Part shown: positions 35,605 through 46,517 of the stretch, in pieces
Position numbering within the stretch: the first letter of the stretch is position 1
How the letters are laid out: each line of letters starts with the position of its first letter
NCBI GenBank assembly: GCA_030998225.1
Contig: JAPYXD010000723.1
Span: forward strand, 20,372,001-20,436,000
From: Diplolepis rosae
Taxonomy: Eukaryota; Arthropoda; Insecta; Hymenoptera; Diplolepididae
Direction of reading: 5' to 3'
DNA length: 64,000 nt
The notes under the pieces: generated by a model
Seen by the model: only the letters and a program-made list of their open reading frames with translations
What the model was told of the DNA's origin: nothing
Database searches by the model: none
Position numbers and translations under genes: made by a program

Positions 35605-35650
35605 TACTTCTATTGTCATCATGAAAAAAGTGCTTTTTGCAAACTTAAAA
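35605..35650 (-). pseudogene. Upstream continuation of the 34512-35024 frame
   Basis: On the minus strand the bases before the MITE encode KSTFFMMTIEV. Joined to the other side through a single TTAA they continue as LISQSFKNKEIIIEN without a stop. The two adjacent methionines are plausible starts. Confidence 0.45.
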
Positions 35651-35977
35651 AGAGATTTTTAGATATAATAATCAAAGTCAGAATAATTCCAGAAATAAAA
35701 TTATAAAAATAATAAATGAAGGAGAATATGACTGATAAAATAAAGAATAACATACATTCACGTACAAACCTGCTTCGATGAATTTGATTTCAGATAAAAT
35801 CTGCGAGTAAAATACGCATATTATATTCCTGGTTCTTATGCTATTAAAAATTATCATCTCTTGTAGGAAATACAGGGTGCGCCATCTAGACCTTCGGTAT
35901 TGAATAATTCTGTTGTTTTTCAGCTGATTTTGACAAATGAGCACGATTCTGAATCGTCATTCAGTATCATTTTAACC

Positions 35978-36218
35978 ATGACTCAATACGCACCGAAAGA
36001 ACGCGCTGAAATCGTAGCGTTTTGCATTGAAAACAATCGTTCAATTGTGAAGACTGTGCGTGCTTATCGTATTGCGATTTGGAGTGGCCTCCTCGTTATC
36101 CAGATTTAACTGTACCTGACTTTTTTCTTTGGGGTTATTTAAAAAGCAACGTTTATGCCAGCAAGCCAAAGACAATTGACGAACTTAAATGTAACATACC
36201 AGCCGAAATAGCTGCTAT
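35978..36218 (+). pseudogene. Mariner-like transposase, N-terminus fused to C-terminal part
   Basis: The product begins MTQYAPKERAEIVAF with SIVKTVRAYR, a helix-turn-helix start typical of a large insect mariner-like family. A deletion then brings in WPPRYPDLTVPDFFLWGY, which contains the last catalytic aspartate, followed by KSNVYASKPKTIDELK. The deletion junction shifts frame at about 36080. Translation runs into the inserted element at 36219. Confidence 0.75.
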
Positions 36219-36392
36219 TGAGATTAGTAAATTAGCATGCGACACTGGTAGTGATTTCACGAACTACACAAAATGGCCGCTACTACGGACAAACGTCAAT
36301 GTTGTCATAAGGAGTAATTGAGTTATTTGCCTTTTTATTTTTTAATCAATTCCGTGTGGTGAATTTTTAATAGTTACCGTGTTGTAAATAAA

Positions 36393-36470
36393 ATGGAATT
36401 CTCGACCGGGTATAGGAAAGCAAGCGGTGGTGGACGCTGTTGCGTTCCAAATTGTGCTTTGAAATTGCAG
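36393..36470 (+). pseudogene. THAP domain start of a lost transposase
   Basis: The plus-strand frame begins MEFSTGYRKASGGG followed by RCCVPNCALK, the first cysteine pair of a THAP zinc finger. After about position 36455 the conserved FP and tryptophan positions are missing, so the internal deletion joins here. It sits near the left end and points inward, the same arrangement as the transposase of the 4.19-kb copy. Confidence 0.5.
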
Positions 36471-37107
36471 TCCTATCGTCACAATCAATTAATCTTTTCC
36501 TTATTTGAGCTAGTCTTGTTGGTGAAAGAGGAGGTAATCTGGCTGGCTTTATGCAGCAGAAAGTCTCAAACGGAAGAGCTTTAAATTGTTCTAAGACCGG
36601 TTCTTTATGGCGTTTCCACGCGCACTTTTTATCGGTCGAAGATACCACTTTCAACTCAAGCACATTATTTCTAAAAAATTGGAGTAAGAAAGTATGAAAT
36701 AATCCAAAATATTCAAAGAAACAAATAAAATAAATATTTTTCATTTTAAAATCATATACAGCACATATCGGTTACAAAACAGCAAGACAGCTACGATGTG
36801 CTTGCAACAGTGGCTTGAGCCGGCTTTGCAGGAGCAATCCATCTCTTTAACGAAAATGTCATTGTTTTTTAAGTAAACGGACGATTTAACTGTTAAATTC
36901 CCGGTCACAACATGTGGTTCAGATGTTATTCCGCTTGTTTGCAAACATAAATCGTATAACTGTATGTTTTCAGCGGTTCTTTCCGTTACCCCGCACATAA
37001 TTAAGAGGCCAGAATTTATAATTTCTTGGCCTTCACGCATATTTCGCGTTGTAGGAGTTGCTGCAGTGCATCTGCATAACTCTTCCAGCGATATCGTCAA
37101 TATTTTT
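36470..37107 (-). pseudogene. SWIM zinc-finger protein exons (homologue of the YqaJ gene), truncated
   Basis: Minus-strand exon one (about 37107-36760) encodes ISLEELCRC, INSGLL and the SWIM finger CSCKAGSSHCCKHIVA (CxC...CxH pattern). Its counterpart at 42571 has ECSCKAGKGERCKHVLA at the same place. The expected donor reads GATATG instead of GTAAGT, so it appears mutated. Exon two follows a TTTTTTAG acceptor at 36671 and encodes STDKKCAWKRHKEPVL, matching SNDLKCAWKENHKKAL of the larger copy. The nuclease domain is absent. Non-functional. Confidence 0.7.
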
Positions 37108-37242
37108 CGGCTTCACTCGCGTAATTTAGGAAAAATCACGATTTTACCTATACTTCCAATGCTATTTTGTCCGTGGTAGCGGCCATACTTGCTTCGGCAC
37201 AACAGCGCCGCCGTTCCCGCGGTGGTACTTTCTTTCGTCAAT

Positions 37243-37330
37243 AACGCCTGAAATGCTGGTCAATGTTATGCGGAATGCGCGAAAAAGAGCTGCTTTTTGT
37301 GTATCGAATGGAGGTGGTCATTTAATCGAC
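37243..37330 (+). pseudogene. C-terminal end of the mariner-like transposase
   Basis: Past the insertion the frame reads TPEMLVNVMRNARKRAAF and then NGGGHLIDVLF before a stop. This is the usual C-terminus of the family whose earlier part lies at 35978-36218. Joining GCTGCTAT to AACGCCTGAA at the AT duplication gives an uninterrupted AAITPEML. Confidence 0.75.
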
Positions 37331-37464
37331 GTTCTGTTCTAAAACTAATTTGAAATAAATGGTAAAGTATACCCTAAACAAATCATTCTCATTTGCGAAA
37401 ATCGGTTGAAAAGTGTCATAGTTATTCAATGTTGAAATACCGAAGATCTAAATGGCACACACTG

Positions 37465-38130
37465 TATAGCCACCTAGTAGCAAAAGTTGGAAATGCAAAA
37501 TGTACGGGTAAATTCAAAAGTTGTATGTTGTCACTTTTAAAAGTTTGTGATACTTGAAAGAACAGAAATTGAAGTTTTACTAACAGCGTGTATAATATTA
37601 TTAGGACGTTTCACAATGTTCCCTGGCGTGAGCGCACTAGCAGAGATTGCGCGCTTCCCGCCCTATCGTGGGATCTGGATACTTATCGTTTCATTACTCA
37701 TAGACCAATTAAAATGCCACTTTGAAAATTAGAGGTCTTATGGGAAAATACCTCAGCTTTCATCCTAAGCTATTTTCAAAAAATTTAAAAAGTGCTGAAA
37801 TGTTAAAAAAGTCAAATTTATCTTTGATTTTCATAAATGAGGGTGTAATTTTAATTCGCTCTAAAAATGATTATAGCCATATGAAAATTGATAAGAAAAT
37901 CTATCGGGAACATTTCTAGTGAAATTTTGTTTTACGCATTAGGAAAAAAGTTACAAATGTTTGAAGATAAGGCTTTGCATCAAAAGCCCAAAAATTGTAC
38001 GCTCTCCACATTAATAAAAAAATTTCGAAATAAATTAATAATTTGTGTGAAAAGTATTAATCAATAAGACTACAATTGAGTCAATTTTGAGCCAGGCCAG
38101 AATATCTTTTGTTTCGGAGTGGGTACACTT
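37465..38130. other. Stretch without recognisable genes
   Basis: Frames at 37547-37732 and 37722-37919 have no domain. Nothing matches other repeats in the window. Confidence 0.4.
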
Positions 38131-38950
38131 CAGAAATTATGCCTCATTAGAATATATTGGTTTTATATGAAAAATGACTTCAAATTTTCATCAGTCAATG
38201 CTTTGAGACCCCTTAAGTGAAAAAAATGGTTTTTATGACGGTTCTTGAGGGCCAAAAAGGAATAAAGTTAATCAGCCATTTTTGACCAACGGTTCTAATT
38301 TTATTCATCAAAAACGATTTTCTAGAAATTAAAAATTCAATTTCCCCGACAAAATATCCAAGCTACGAAAAAAATTCTAAGAAACAGAATTCTTCATTCA
38401 AAAAGATCTATAAATCTGGTAATGACCATTTTTTTACAGAAGTTATATCTTTTTCATAGCACCTCCTTTGAAAATCCGATTTTTGGTACCTGTAGAGCGG
38501 GTTGAAACTATGATTTTCAACCCTAGGGTTGAAAGTCGATCTAATAATTCAAAATAATAATAATAAAAGTTGATCTAATAATTCACATTTATTAGGATTC
38601 CTAATACAGAATACTTAAAATTACTGATAAAAATTTCCATCTAGATAGTAAAACAAATTGAATTATTAGAAAATGTTACGAATTTTTACGTCCTTTCAAA
38701 ATGTTATTTTGCGTTTCTAAATAATTTGGTAATTTTAGACGAATATTTTCTCCATGCGAGTATTACGATGAGAATGTGCTCCTTAAGACTGATAGAACCT
38801 TGAGTGAGAAGAATCTCATTTTCAATTAAAATCGATAAAAAAAATTAAGTTATTTATATACAGCAAACACAAGACACCGAGCGCGATGACAGGATCGCAC
38901 AAACTTACGAGCGAAGCGAGCTGCGCACAATAAGAATGTGGGCAGATTTT
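38130..38950 (+). repeat. Dispersed repeat DR copy, diverged
   Basis: GGTTTTATATGAAAAATGAC and AAAAAAATGGTTTTTATGAC match the start of DR. The end has AGACTGATAGAACCTTGAGTG and GCGAGCGAAGCGAGCTGCGC. The TCTG microsatellite and part of the middle are missing. Confidence 0.65.
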
Positions 38951-40240
38951 TTTTTATTGGAATTTAATTTCTTTGTTTTAAAATGAGATGAAAAATATGT
39001 GCAAAAAAGGTCCAAAAAGAACTATCCTTAACTGTAAAAGCTACCCCTACCTGAATAATACCTGAATAATTTTTTTTCAATGTAGCTACATGTTCTAGGG
39101 TTTGTTTTCTTCAATTCCCATCAGAATGAAATGACTGGAAATGAGATTGTAGTTTTTTACATTTAAAAAATCATATTTTTAGATTCAGGGGAAGTTTGTA
39201 AGGTAGAAATGGTCTATAAGTTTCGTGCCACATACCTACATGTCCTGAAGTGCTTATTCTTCGATTTAGAGTAGTATAAAGTAACCAGAAATGATATTGC
39301 ACATTTTTTATGCTTCAGGGGTGGTTTTTACATCTGGGTTGGTTTATAAGGGCAGAAAGATTTTGAAATTTTTTCCACACGTTGAATATCTACATATTCA
39401 TATCCACCATGTGTTGCGTAGGTTAAATCACTACAAAAAAGTCGGCTTGAAATTTAATAAATAGATTTGTTTGAAATAGTCAACATTTTCAAGGCAAAAA
39501 TCCAAAAAGTAAAAATAGCAATGAAAATGAAAATGAAAACTATTTTAATTTACAAAGTATCTTTTTGAAAATTTGCGAAACGTAACAAAAGACAATGAAG
39601 CACGTCTGTTATCTTCTTTTTAGTTTAAATTTTTTTTAAAATTCGAAAACTTATCGACAATTGGAGTTAACTGTAACATTTTTTGCAACATTTTCATTCA
39701 AACGAAGTTTACAGACGTTCTTTATCGTTTTCTGTTGTATTTTCCAAATTGCCAGGAAGACGTTTTGTGTAACAAAAAAGTTATCTTACATAAACTTTTA
39801 CAGTAATTTGGTCACGTGATCTGGTTGATCCATGGCCTTAAGACTGAGTTTACTGTAACTGTGTAACTGAAACATTTTTACTTTGAAAGATGCCCCCGTT
39901 TTCAGAAGGACTACATGTGTATGTAGACTGTACTTGATATGAATTGGTTAGCTGCAATCCATTGTTCAGGTACTGAGCACATACACGTACCGCTTGGTAA
40001 GTCGTTGTTAGCTTGATGCATTCAGTCTCAGCACTCGGACAATCACTAGTATAACGTGTCCTTATACAGGTTTCCTATATCAATTACTGATAAAAGCTTA
40101 TAAAGAGGAATTGACAGGAAATCATTTTCAAATAAAAGCAAAAGAAAGGAAAAGAAAAGAAAGGAGAAAAGGGAAAGGCCTATCAACTTAAGAAAGGTTA
40201 GGTTGTTGACATAACCTTAAACTGAACAATAATTTTCACC
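38950..40240. other. Stretch without recognisable genes
   Basis: No open frame over 60 codons with a domain. Two similar segments near 39060-39120 and 39230-39310 (both with ACATGTTCTAGGG/ACATGTCCTGAAG and a later GAAATGA) may be a diverged direct repeat. A purine-rich run of AAAGGAAAAGAAAAG type lies at 40135-40175. Confidence 0.4.
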
Positions 40241-40555
40241 TAAAATTCACAATATTATAAAATTGACTTGAGTTTCATTGTCAAATTACAAGAAATAAAC
40301 TTGAGTGTACGCGAAAAATATAAGACTGAGCGGGACACGATCGAATCGCGCTCTCTCTAAATCAGAATCAGTCAGATTCTCACTGAATTTAAATCAGTGA
40401 CCCAATTCTGAATGGACAATCAGCGTTTTTTCATTGGTTTATAGTGAAAATGACTGATTGCACAGCCAGAAGTAGGCGACTGATTTCAATTCAGTGAGAA
40501 TCTCAGTGATTCAGATTTAGAGAGCTCTCTTTAGGCGCACAAAGAATTTACGTTT
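40240..40555 (+). repeat. Dispersed repeat DR tail, split by a palindromic MITE
   Basis: The part up to about 40352 has CACAATATTATAAAATTGAC, AAATAAACTTGAGTGTACGC and a GC-rich block. The tail resumes at about 40525 with TTTAGGCGCACAAAG. The MITE at 40353-40524 lies between. Confidence 0.65.
40353..40524. mobile_element. 172-bp near-palindromic MITE
   Basis: CTCTCTAAATCAGAATCAGT opens the left arm. The right arm complement reads CTCTCTAAATCTGAATCACT, then both continue GATTCTCACTGAAT. About 31 of the first 36 bases agree. Similar ATCAGT-rich sequence occurs at 20150-20200, 20790-20805 and 25225-25270. It encodes nothing. Confidence 0.75.
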
Positions 40556-41168
40556 TCCGTAAGAAATTGTAATCTAGTAACCCATACAAATTTACTATTT
40601 TGTAATATTTTCGAGCTTTTTTATAACTTTTTATAGAATCCAAATTTAATTAACACGTTGAATAGAAATTTCCCACATTTCTTTAAACATTCTTACCAAA
40701 TTTTTCTGAAAAAAGGTGGTTTATAAATCACTAACTATCTATCAAAACAAAATGAGCTACTGACAATTGTAACTGGATCATAATTATAATTTTGATATAA
40801 AATAAAAGAAAAACACTTTAATATTAAATAATTATTCTTAAAAGGAATAATTATGATGTAAAATATTGTTTGTTGAGCTGAAAAAATGTACAAAATTCAA
40901 TACATTAGAACATTAGAAAATTATAATTCAAAAATTCGAAACTGTTCAAACCCTCGAAATACAAATAAACGACAAAATTTGGACCGGAATATTTCTTTAA
41001 ATAAACGATTATGAGAAACCAACAAAAAAATAGGAGAGAAGAAAAAAATAACCTTCTAAAATCGCTTTCTTCTTTTTTCTTTCCTCCTTTTTTAATGGTT
41101 TATCATGATCGTTTATTTAAGGGGTTATACTACCCAGAAATTTTTGTTTTCCATTTTTTTTTATTGGC

Positions 41169-41892
41169 TTAAGGGGGGAATACTAAGTAAATGGCCAAAA
41201 TCTTATGTTTCCATTGAGCGCGGATTGAAAAAAAAATATAACTGACAAAAACACCAAAATTTAGATTTATGTAGTATTTTATTACTACAGTGAAGTAAAA
41301 AAATGTCTAGTGTGAAATTCTGGCCCAGTTGAAAAATATAAGTACGTGAATGCGAGGCTGTGCTCTGGGCAAAGGTGAACGGTGTCCCTGATACAAACTC
41401 AGGAATTGATCCTAATACAAAAAAGTAATAAAAAATTAGTTTCGTAATTGCATTTACTCGTCCCTGACGTTTTTGGTTTCATGAAAAAATTATTTTCTTG
41501 CAGTAGCATATAAACTAAAAAAGTGGATTTTTTGCAAGTTATTTTTTACGAAAAATTGTTAATAAACATTTTTTTTTAAAAAAAGGAGAACTTCAAGGAC
41601 TAACCAAAGTGTTTTACATATCTGGTAAAAATTTCAGGACAATCCGTCGAAAGATTTTTTGCAACTAGGGACACCGTTTTAAATAAATGGTTTTCGGGAA
41701 AACGCGTTTAAAGTTTTGCTATGGGTGACAAGGGCCGGGCGCAACGTTAAACAAAAATATGCATACCTCCTCCTATTTTAGGAATTTCGGCTCAAAATTT
41801 AACAGAAATATTCTTGAATAGTTCCACAATAAAATCATGTTAACAAAAAAAAAACAATTTTTTGAACCATTTACTTGGTATTCCACCCTTAA
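41169..41892 (+). mobile_element. TTAA-flanked MITE (reference copy)
   Basis: It opens TTAAGGGGGGAATACTAAGT and closes with the complement of TTAAGGGTGGAATACCAAGT, each starting with TTAA. The body, with GTCCCTGACGTTTTTGG and ACAAGGGCCGGGCGCAACG, is shared with 33984-34487. No reading frame of note. It lies just upstream of the Mutator-like exon at 42001. Confidence 0.85.
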
Positions 41893-42000
41893 ATGATTCA
41901 CAAACTATTCAAGAATGATATTCAAAAACTATTTTGTAGAAAAAATTTTGATAAACAATTTTTTTCAAAACGTTTAACAAGCCGTACGGTGATTTTTCAG

Positions 42001-42448
42001 TTATTGAAAAAGAATGCATCGGATATGTTCAAAAAAGACTTGGAACAAAACTGCGCTATTTGAAGAAAGAAGTTAAAAATCTTGTTGGTCGAGGAAAGTT
42101 GACTGGAAAATTGATTGACGAACTGATTGTGCATTATGAACTCGATATACATCGAAATACAGATTCAGTAGAGAACATGCGCAACGAGATATACGAGTAT
42201 GCTACATTGTACCATAAAATATCTACAGATGAAAAGCCTCAACACGACAGATGTCCAATAGGAAAAGATTTTTGGTGCTCTTGGCAAAAAGCGAAAGCCT
42301 CGCATCATAAACCAGCTATGCCAATGCAAGTATTCGATGCTGTTCAGAAGATTTACGAAGATCTAGCAAGAGAAGATCTTCTCTTCGGTTGTCTCGGTGG
42401 ATTTACTCAAAACGCCAACGAAAGTCTAAATGCCGTTGTTTGGTCTAT
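42001..42448 (+). pseudogene. Mutator-like transposase family protein, exon part A
   Basis: A TTTTTCAG acceptor at 41993-42000 precedes a frame that starts IEKECIGYVQKRLGTKLR. It continues through LVGRGKLTGKLIDELIVHY, YATLYHKISTDEKPQHDRCP, FWCSWQKAKA and GGFTQNANESLNAVVWSI. I recognise this as the C-terminal half of a widespread animal protein family annotated as Mutator-like transposase domain proteins. The frame is clean up to the AT at 42447-42448, where the ISL2EU-type element is inserted. The gene resumes at 46640. The 5' exons with the catalytic core are not in the window. Confidence 0.65.
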
Positions 42449-42570
42449 TGGGATCGGACATGGAGGCGTGGCCTTCCAAACTCACGTGGTCACATGGTCC
42501 AATATGGCCGAAACTAAGTGTCGCGAAGCATTATTTACATACGTTTTATTGTTTATTTTTATGTTATATA

Positions 42571-44194
42571 ATGATTATTACAATTCAAGAAATTTGTCAA
42601 TGGGCCGAAACCGATCCGGGGAAGACAAATTTTATCGGGGGAGAGAAAGTGTTAAATGCAGGCCACTTAACGACGTGTGGAAAAGTGAAAAATGATAACG
42701 ATGTAAACAATATTGAACTGTTTGCCTCGTGTATAAGATCTTCGGGCACAACAACAAACGAGCCGCATAAAATTCATGGCCAAATTTCGCGCAAGGGTGC
42801 AATCACAAAGTTTGAATGTTCTTGTAAAGCAGGAAAAGGAGAAAGGTGCAAGCACGTGTTGGCAACTTTGCTATATTGCCATTCGTAAGTTTGATGCCAC
42901 ATAATTAATTATCTCTGTTAGAAATAACTCTAAGCTAGAATGCTTTTCCATCAGAGTACGATTTGCAATGTTTTTTTTTCTTTAAATGGTATATAAATTT
43001 TCACGTCAATTTCAGCGTAACATTCGATGATTTGCCAATGTTTTCTTCCAACGATTTAAAATGCGCCTGGAAAGAGAATCACAAAAAAGCTTTGAAAATG
43101 TATGACCCGCAGCCTCTTGAAGATCATACTTGCTTCCAGATAAGGAAAGAAACAAAAATTTTGAATTGTCTTGAAATTGATGCTTTGGATCCTTCCGAAA
43201 TAATAAAAAATATGTTGCCTCATTCTGCCCATGCAAAACATATGTGAGTTCTCTCTTTTAAATAACTGTCATCGCAAGTTTCTTGCAAAAAAGGAATTTA
43301 TATAAAATTATGATTTTACAGATTCGGGAGACACGAATTGATTTCCGATGACACTGGAAACATTCCTCCAATTTCTGTCGAAGAAAAGGATGCAATAGCG
43401 TCAATTTTCCGACACCAAAGAAATGAACTCATGGAAACTGTTGCGAATAGAACATGTACTAAGTTACGTTTGTGTTGCCAACGAATTTTACAAAAAATGA
43501 ACGGTGATTTGGAAAAAATTTGTGAAAATACAAAAATTTGCAAAGCAGTTTGGGTCGAGGAGAGAAAATATCGTGTGACTGCGTCAACTTGCTACGGCTC
43601 TACACTTACAGCTGCAATAAAAATCCAAAATGGGAAAAGAAGTGCGAGACTCATATAAACCCGAAAACATTCGTCTCCAAATTCACTGAACATGGGAAAA
43701 AAATGGAACCTGAAGCTCGTCGAATTTTTATCGAAAAAACAAGAAAGCATGTAATCGAAGTCGGCTTGGTTGTGTCAAGGCAAAATCTGTGGCTAGCAGT
43801 GTCCCCGGATGGTGTGATTTTCGAGAATGGAGCGCCCGTGGAAGTATTAGAAATAAAGTGCCCGTTTAAAGGAGCACAGATGAATATTAAAGATGCAATT
43901 GATAAAGAGTTTAAGCAATGTTTAGACGTACGCGGTGAAAAGTATGTTTTAAAACAGAGAAACAAGTATTATGGTCAAGTGCAACTTAATATGGCAGTTC
44001 TTAATTTAAAAAGAGCTTCGTTCGCGATGTTTGCTTCTTTTGACAAAAGTTTAGAAGTATTATCTGTTTCAATTGATGAGCCCTTTTTGATCGAAATGTT
44101 AACGGCACTGAAATCGTTCTATTACAATATTTTTATTCCTTATATTTGTCCTGAAAGTCTCGAAGAAAAAGAAAACGTAGATAGAAATGAATAA
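42571..44194 (+). pseudogene. SWIM zinc finger + YqaJ-type nuclease gene, three exons, one frameshift
   Basis: Exons are 42571-42884, 43016-43243 and 43322-44194; donors GTAAGT and GTGAGT and acceptors TTTCAG and TTACAG keep phase. The start ATG at 42571 opens MIITIQEICQWAE. Exon one ends with the SWIM finger ECSCKAGKGERCKHVLA. Exon three carries the YqaJ/lambda-exonuclease-like domain of the PD-(D/E)XK fold: MEPEARRIF, SPDGVIF, VLEIKCPFKG and YYGQVQLNM, so the D, the E-x-K and the Q positions are present. A frameshift near 43600 separates EERKYRVTASTCYG from YTYSCNKNPKWEKK. The product would be about 470 residues. Its role in transposition is unknown; I infer end processing or repair. Confidence 0.8.
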
Positions 44195-44760
44195 GCTGTG
44201 ATAATCAATGCAATTATTAAAATAGAAATGACTATTTTTTGTTAGACTATTATTATTGTTATTGTATTGTATTGTTATACTATGAGTGAGACACGTTCGG
44301 AATTATTTTACTTCTAAAATATTATAAAAAAAAGCGAATACTTCACAAAACTGATAAGTATTATTGCATTGTGATTGCTCAATCTTGGAACAAAGTTACA
44401 TGTATAAGTAAATTATTGATCTACAAGTCTGGTTGCTAAATGTAAGTAAATATGCGGCATGCTTCGCTGAAATGTGATTTTTTTGATATGCCACGTAGAA
44501 AAGTGTAATAGGAAATGCGAATATATATTTTGATATTTTTCTATGAGGAAAAATACGGAAAATGATTTTTTATGTTTATTCAAAAAGACATTTCGTGTTG
44601 ATACGTATACATTTTTTATACCAAAGAAATTAAATAAAATTAATTAATTAAAAATATACAAATCGATTTTTTAATGCCTAAACATACTATTTTACACCAT
44701 TTAATCGCATACAGCTCGAATCGTACAGTACCAATTTTCCAAAACGAATAAATGATATTA
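44195..44760. other. Intergenic space between the convergent transposon genes
   Basis: AT-rich and non-coding. It holds ATTAAATAAAATTAATTAAT-like runs that could serve as polyadenylation signals for both genes: AATAAA is at 44746-44751 on the plus strand, and TTTATT-type complements occur near 44573. I see nothing else here. Confidence 0.45.
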
Positions 44761-46517
44761 TTACTTATTACTAAAAAACTTATCGTCGGCTAATATAGGG
44801 GATGACAAATTAACCGTTGCGCAAATTATCGTGAAAATTTCTGTCGCGAATGGAACAAGATTTCTAGGCATAATGCCACCAAGTACATCAAAGGTTTTTA
44901 TTCTTTGATTAGATCTTTCGATGTGCACTCTTGCACGTGCAATACCTTGTGTCAAAAGCGACTCTGATTTCGATAATTGAGTTTTATTTTTCATAAATGG
45001 TGGCCTTATACACTGAACATTGTACGAACCATTATTCCGTCTCCAGGTTCCAAAGAATGTATTGGATTGCTTTGCTCAAAGATTGCTTTATCAGACACTC
45101 TTCCGCCGTAAGCTTTGCTTATAAAAGAAATATTTCCAGCAGGTGTCTCACCGGTCATGAATTTAATTGTTTTCCCACCCTTGTAATGGGAATACGTAAC
45201 AATCTGACAACGCAAATTCTTTGGATTTTGTATGAAAATCTCCGTACAATCGAGAACGACTCTGACGTTCGTAAAATCCTGAAAACATATTGGTATGTTT
45301 CGACGTATTTCTTCTTTCGAAGGCCAACGAATAGCACTTTGCAAAGCTGTGCTTAAAACAATTATCATTTGTTCAAACACACGTGAGCAGTGCCTTGCGG
45401 AATAACAATTGAACAGTAACGCCAAAAAAACATAAGATAAATTGTGCTTCAGTTTCATGTAAGTCATAATAATTTTATTCCGCAGACTCATTCTGATAGA
45501 ATCGTCATTTTCTTGTGGATAAAGGCAACTACATAACTGAATAATGCAATTTAAAATAGAGAAACTTTCAATTCCGGTTGCCGCACTTAAATTCTCATCG
45601 CTTTTCAATAAATCAGTGAAATTCGTCACGAGATCACCGGTTTTCACTTCAATACCAATGTCCTTAAAATTATCTGCATACAGATCGCTTTCCACTTGTA
45701 CGCCAACGTCAACGTACGTTTTTACTTCCGCGGGAACTGATGGTCCTACATACTTATACAGCTTTCCATTCAGGTCAATGAAATGTTCAAAATCAGATGG
45801 CACCCCTTCTCCGCTGCTGTTTTCTTCGATGCTGTTCACTCCAACCTCTATTTGAACTTCTTCATAATTAGGTGCTTCTTTGCTGACAGGCGAATCAGGT
45901 TCTTTTGTCCTTGCTTGAACGGTTTCGGTTTTTTTAGAATTTCTTGCGTCACATCTTCTTTTTCGACGTAGAGCGCAATCGTATTTCGCCGTATTTGATG
46001 AAGGCAAATTGCAAGAGGGAACAGCCGTCCTTTTCAACATTCTCCGATGTACAGGAATTTCTACAAACAACGTGGTTTTTTTACAAAATTGGTTAAAACT
46101 TTTAAAATTATGATCATAAAAATGTATGGAAAAAATTTGTATAAAAGCAATAGAAAAAGAAAATGAAAATGATTTAAAAAAAGATTATTTCAATCGAAAG
46201 ATTACAATTATTTAGGTTAGATTAATGTAGAATATTACTTACCATGAAATAGAAAATCTTCTTTGGTAAAATGACGTGAACACACCCTCAAATGATATTT
46301 TACGTCTGTTATTTTTGTTGCTTTCTTCCATGCAACCAACACGTCGATTTTTTCGGGATTTCCAAAATAATTGTAGATTTTAACAAAATTGCGACCGTTA
46401 GGAGGGAAGAAATGATAGCTCAAATCTTCATTTACCCGTGACAGACTTACAACTGGTCACCGCACATACGTAGCCGCGTTTCTTTTTCGAATTAGACATT
46501 TGTTCAGAGCTTTCCAT
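44761..46517 (-). pseudogene. THAP + DDE transposase gene (DDE_Tnp_4 type), two exons, damaged
   Basis: The ATG at 46517 begins MESSEQMSNSKKKRGYVC. Exon one (46517-46243) encodes a THAP domain: CAVTSC, YHFFPPNGRNF, VAWKKA, VCSRHF. It ends at a GTAAGT donor; exon two starts at 46060 after TTGTAG and completes the domain with RRMLKRTAVPS. Catalytic segments follow: VVLDCTEIF (first D), YSHYKGG, AYGGRVSDKAI (second D), and RVHIERSNQRIK (E) in the last part at 44761-44994. An extra G near 46443 breaks the THAP frame. Near 45000 a small deletion with frame change joins GDGIMVRTM to RPPFMKNKTQLS. It needs both repairs to be active. Confidence 0.85.

Larger units (their letters stand above)
36219..37240. 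mobile_element. Internally deleted ISL2EU-type element (second copy)
   Basis: AT flanks both ends (36217-36218 and 37241-37242). The left terminal sequence, TGAGAT...ATGCGACACTGGTAGTGA, aligns with the transposase-side end of the 42449-46639 element. A subterminal inverted repeat, ATGGCCGCTACTACGGACAA near 36273 and its near complement near 37145-37165, frames the interior. Inside are a THAP start on the plus strand and SWIM/YqaJ-protein exons on the minus strand, converging exactly as in the larger copy. About three quarters of the full element is missing. Confidence 0.75.
35873..37464. mobile_element. Mariner/Tc1-like element, internally deleted, with an insertion
   Basis: Ends are CAGGGTGCGCCATCTAGACC and a near complement ending at 37464, matching in about 23 of 27 bases, flanked by TA (35871-35872 and 37465-37466). 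A second element at 36219-37240 occupies the middle, so the mariner part is only about 570 bp. It keeps the N-terminal and C-terminal coding ends and has lost the core. Confidence 0.8.

Noticed and set aside
42571..44194. YqaJ domain as evidence of an integrated virus
   Set aside because: The family name mentions viral recombinase, but the gene lies within transposon ends with spliced introns and a partner transposase. No other viral gene is present.
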